Below are positions 60,136 through 64,000 of a stretch of DNA of 64,000 nt, one piece after another. This DNA comes from Spinacia oleracea (lineage: Eukaryota > Streptophyta > Magnoliopsida > Caryophyllales > Amaranthaceae). The notes beneath the pieces are model-generated. The model was not told the DNA's origin. It searched no databases and saw only the letters and a list, made by a program, of their open reading frames with translations. The stretch spans positions 132,516,385-132,580,384 of the forward strand of contig NC_079487.1 of NCBI RefSeq assembly GCF_020520425.1. Reading direction: 5' to 3'. Both the position numbers and the translations under genes were made by a program. How positions within the stretch are numbered: the stretch's first letter is position 1; each line of letters starts with the position of its first letter.

Positions 60136-61062
60136 TATACAATAAATTTATTTCCGACATACTTTTCTAACTCTTTTTCCAAGAATAGCTTTTATCCAGA
60201 TTTTCATAACTTTTACTTAAGTTTTTTACTTTTAAGAGGAAATAAAAATTTTGAAAGAAGAGATACGGAGTATATAACTGTATTCTTCTTCTATTCATTT
60301 TACTCGTAACGTTTGTCATTTTCACGCATGCCAATGCATAACTTTGATCATTAATATTTTTAATTTTATTTAAGTAAAAAGTTAATATTTTGAAAATAGA
60401 TATCACACGAAGCTAACAAGATCCCACGTGACTATGTTTTATCTTATATACAAATCACCAAAAATGATCAAAATATAGTATATGAACAGTGTAGAAATAA
60501 AAAACGTTGCGAGTATTAAAATTTGAGAAAGTATCTATCAGCACCTTACTGAAAACTGAGAAGCTACTCCACCTATCGCCAATTGATTTTGAAACTAAAT
60601 AAATAAAATTCATTGAGCAATAAACGAGCTAATGTGATACAAACTCTCCTCCACTTTGTGGATATATTGCACAATCCTTATCTCTCTTCGGTCTTCTCAA
60701 AACATGTACCAAATGTCCCTTCTAATTAAAAATCTTAATTAGAACATAACTAGTTTTTGAGCCCGGGCGATGCCCTGATGCCCCGTGTTACTACATTAAT
60801 AACATTTACTTATATATATATATTTGCAATGATAAAACAAAACTTGGAATACCTTAGTGGTAAAAGCTTTATTATTTAAACTTGAGGTCAGGTTTCAACT
60901 TAATTATGTAATTAAATTTGCATACAACGTCTTCTGATCTTCCTATCACTAATTAATTAAGCTATTCTGTTTTGTTTTTTAAAGAAAGAGCTTAGTAATA
61001 GCCAATCTATACTACTCTAGCTTAATTTACTTATGATCATAAACCCGGGAAAGAAAAAGAAC

Positions 61063-61254
61063 TTACTGGATATGTTGAGAAGAAGGCCACAAGAGAGAAA
61101 AACGGTCCGAAAAAAGCGGGAGCTTTAATTTATCCCAGTAATGGCTTCGTGGGCTGGTAAAACCTTGCAATGGAGGATCTTTGAGACTGAAACATAATAG
61201 CAAACATATTGAAATTGCTATCATAATTGCTGTCCATTTTGAAAATCTACCCAT
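61063..61254 (-). CDS. First exon of an unrecognised membrane-anchored protein, second copy
   Basis: Identical to 46,596-46,787, including the hydrophobic segment, the GTAAGTT donor and the upstream TATA-like box. Product not recognised. Confidence 0.4.
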   Translation of the reverse strand: MGRFSKWTAIMIAISICLLLCFSLKDPPLQGFTSPRSHYWDKLKLPLFSDRFSLLWPSSQHIQ

Positions 61255-62269
61255 CGTAATCCTAGCTGATTTTGATGATTTTGATTACGAATTTTGATTA
61301 CGAATTTTGATTATGAATTTTGATTATATAGCTAGAGTTGCTAGATCGATGAATAGAGTTTTTGGATAATACTCGAAAAAGTCAGATTTTTGTTTTTTAT
61401 GTTTTTCGCAAGGAAGGTCGGATATTTTGTTGCTATCTACTTATTCAACTGACATGTGGTATTGTGGACTAAAGTCACTAAACTTTGTGGAAGGTGACGT
61501 ACATTTATGCATATGGGCTTTAAGAAGATGTTACGTGTGGCTTCTTCGCTACATTCCGTTGATGGGATGTCGGCAACCAGCTACTTTTTCTGCATGAATG
61601 AGCCACCAAGCCAAGAGGCCCTATTTAAATTACAACCAGTGTGTGTTCTGGACGATGTTCCGGTTTATATATTTAAAAAATTTATTCTTTATTTTATTTT
61701 TTTAATAATACATATTTTTCAAATAGAAAATATCACTAATGAAATTCTAAGCATGATTGCAATATAATTCAATTGATTCAAAGTACTAATATAAAATTTT
61801 GTTACAAAAAAAAATAAATATAGTAAATATGGTGAAATGAAAAAAAAGTGCATGTGAGTAATGTTTTTAGGAGAAAAATGTGAAGGGTACCAAGGTTGAT
61901 AGTGGTTGTAGTAATAGGCAATAGTAGGACAAAATAGTCATTTTCATCCACTTTCTCAAACCTCTAATTGCAAAAAGCTCCTATATTGAGCTTTTTCAAA
62001 ATTAGCTTTTTCACCCCAAAACTCTCTTCCAATCCTCTCTTAACCAAACACTCCCAATTAGCTTTTGCTAAAAGTCAAACCTCTAATTCACCCCAAAAAT
62101 CTCTTTTTCCCTCAAACCTCTCCTAACCAAACACCCCCAAAGATTTTTCTACTTTAACGTTGGGTTAACAATAAACATAAAGTTGATTATAATACAGAAA
62201 AACTTTAGTTTGTTTAAAAAGTAACGGAATTTTTAAACGTTGAATTAGCAACAATGATACAATTGACTA

Positions 62270-62567
62270 TTCCCTCCGTATTTATTTAAGAGATACACTT
62301 GGCCGGACACGGGTATTAGGAAGAATAATTGAATGAAATAAAGTAATAAAACAAGTGGGGTTGGGTAGATACTTTAATAAGTAAAACAATTGGGGATCAT
62401 ATCATTTTAGATTTTTAGGTAGTGGGAGGTGGGGGTGGGCCGGTGGGGTGTAAATAGATTATTTAATTAGATGGTGACGATGGATAAGTTATTAAAAATG
62501 ATAAGTGTATCTCTTAAATAAATATAATCGGAAAAAGGCAAATGTATCCCTTAAATAAATACGGATA
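62270..62567. mobile_element. Stowaway-like MITE, second copy
   Basis: Duplicate of 47,803-48,100. Confidence 0.7.
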
Positions 62568-62663
62568 GATTATTAATTACATGGTGGAGATGATAAGTTA
62601 CAGAAAAAACTCGATTGAACCTATCCTAAATTTTTACTCCGGAATATATTTTGATTACAAACT

Positions 62664-62929
62664 TTTCTATAAGGCGGTCTCTCACAAAAGACCACCTTGA
62701 TATCATATAAGTTAAGTAATGGAACCAATTAGTTAAGCACTTGAACTAATTAGTTAAGCACCGAAATCAATTAGTTAAGCAAAGGAATTAATTAGTTAAA
62801 CAAAAGAATTAATTAGTTAAGCAATTGAATCAATTAATTAAGTAATGTAACCAATTAGTTAAGAAATTGAACCAATTAGTTAAGCAACCAAAGTGGTCTT
62901 TCCGGTAAGGCGGTCTTACACAAAAGTTG
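62664..62929. repeat. Minisatellite-cored element, duplicate of third locus
   Basis: Duplicate of 48,197-48,462. Confidence 0.8.
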
Positions 62930-63189
62930 CCGTATTTTGATAGTGAAAAAAACACACCCTTGGTGATTCGGATTTTCCCCCATGAAAAATACAAGAGAAG
63001 GGATCGAACAGTGCCAGATCTTCCCAAATCACACGCTCGCGCTCTCTCTCTCTACCCCCTCTGGGCAAAAAATCTGCAAAGCAAACATCTAAACTGGGTT
63101 GTCTGGGATTTACCCATAACCAATTCCTCCCTCTCATGACCCAATTACAGCTTCTGATTTGATTTTCATTCAAATTCAATCGATTAACA

Positions 63190-64000
63190 ATGTATCAATG
63201 GAGGAAGTTCGAGTTCTTTGAAGAAAAACACGGAGGAAAATACAAGGTCCCAGATGAAATTACAGCGGAAATTAAGTGTTGTTCAAGTGGAAGAGGCAAA
63301 GTTTCAATTGGATGTGATGATGGGAATGTTAGTATCCTTGATCGAGGTCTCAAGTTCAATTACGCTTTCCAGGCTCACTCTTCTTCCGTCCTTTTTCTTC
63401 AACAACTCAAGGTTTAATCTTTTCTATGTTAATCTCTCTTTTTTCTGTATTTCTCTTTCCTATTTGGGGTGATTGTGATATGGGTTTTACTTTGACTTTG
63501 ATTTTAGTAAGAGAGTTGGATCTTTTATGTGATTGACTTGTTAATTTTTGTTGTTTTTGATTTTGGGAATTGGGATTGCAATGCCCTAGAATTTTGGTTG
63601 AATTTGATGTGGGTTTCTTTTTACTATTAGTTTTAATTCCAGTGTCTTGGGGATATTGTTAATTGAAAAAGTAATTCAGATGCTAATAATTTCTTTTTAG
63701 CTTTGAGTTTGATTGCTATTGAGATGTATGATTTGACTTGTTGGTATGGTCTATTTAGGTTTCAAAAATCTATATATTTGTTTATGTTAGTAATGCAATG
63801 CCAAACCCGTCTAGCGTAAATGGGTAGCTTGAACTAATTTCTACAAGTATTAATAAATGCAATGCCTTGGGATATTGACAAATTTGCGGGCGAGGCAAAG
63901 GTGGGTTGAACCAAAGTGGATGGATAACTATTATGATAAACAATTTACTTAATACTCCCTCTGTCTCGGAATACTCGCAATGTTTTGACTGGACACGCTT
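63190..64000 (+). CDS. VPS11: VPS11, second copy, exon 1 and part of intron 1
   Basis: Exon 1 (63,190-63,411, 74 codons from [10 protein letters not shown] to the GT donor) is identical to 48,723-48,944. The remainder is intron 1, including the start of the Stowaway MITE at 63,955. Later exons lie outside the window, so whether this copy is complete cannot be judged. If it is, the two VPS11 copies differ mainly in the sequence after the stop codon. Confidence 0.9.

Larger units (their letters stand above)
55853..64000 (+). repeat. 14,467-bp tandem segmental duplication, copy 2 (truncated by window end)
   Basis: Identical by eye to 41,386-49,533, starting 19 bp after the VPS11 stop codon. Continues beyond the window. 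Confidence 0.93.

Overview
This is AT-rich, intron-containing nuclear DNA of a flowering plant with many short non-autonomous transposons. The gene set (alpha-expansins, a class III peroxidase, VPS11, a six-cysteine knottin of the Mirabilis/Phytolacca antimicrobial type) suggests a eudicot, probably Caryophyllales. That placement is inference; nothing in the window names the species.

Layout. Positions 1-8.4 kb carry two tandem alpha-expansin genes (minus strand), each with a degenerate expansin scrap upstream, and decorated by hAT, Helitron, Stowaway and Mutator-like insertions that can be mapped by comparing the paralogues. Positions 9.5-14.3 kb hold a very young non-autonomous LTR element (two identical 336-bp LTRs, minisatellite interior) nested between diverged inverted repeats. 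Positions 14.3-18.2 kb are MITEs, a Helitron and a SINE. Positions 18.3-25.4 kb are one small knottin gene (minus strand) whose single intron has been inflated by a full-length 5.6-kb LINE and an 818-bp hAT element. Positions 27.8-30.9 kb carry two more expansin copies, one intact and one with a premature stop. Positions 33.0-36.3 kb carry the most unusual gene: an ADP-ribosyltransferase domain resembling bacterial heat-labile enterotoxin A joined to a four-blade hemopexin (albumin-2-like) domain. Positions 37.7-40.1 kb are a complete four-exon class III peroxidase.

From 41,386 onward the window is a direct tandem duplication with a 14,467-bp unit: copy 1 is 41,386-55,852 and copy 2 runs from 55,853 past the window end. 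I see no differences in the 8.1 kb that can be compared. The unit holds a 414-bp tandem array grown out of the 3' end of a LEA-like exon, a small membrane-anchor exon, several MITEs, and the complete five-exon VPS11 gene (HOPS/CORVET tethering subunit). Copy 2 shows only VPS11 exon 1 before the window ends.

The genes do not form a pathway. Common themes are cell-wall modification (expansins, peroxidase) and probable defence (knottin, and perhaps the ADP-ribosyltransferase/hemopexin protein).
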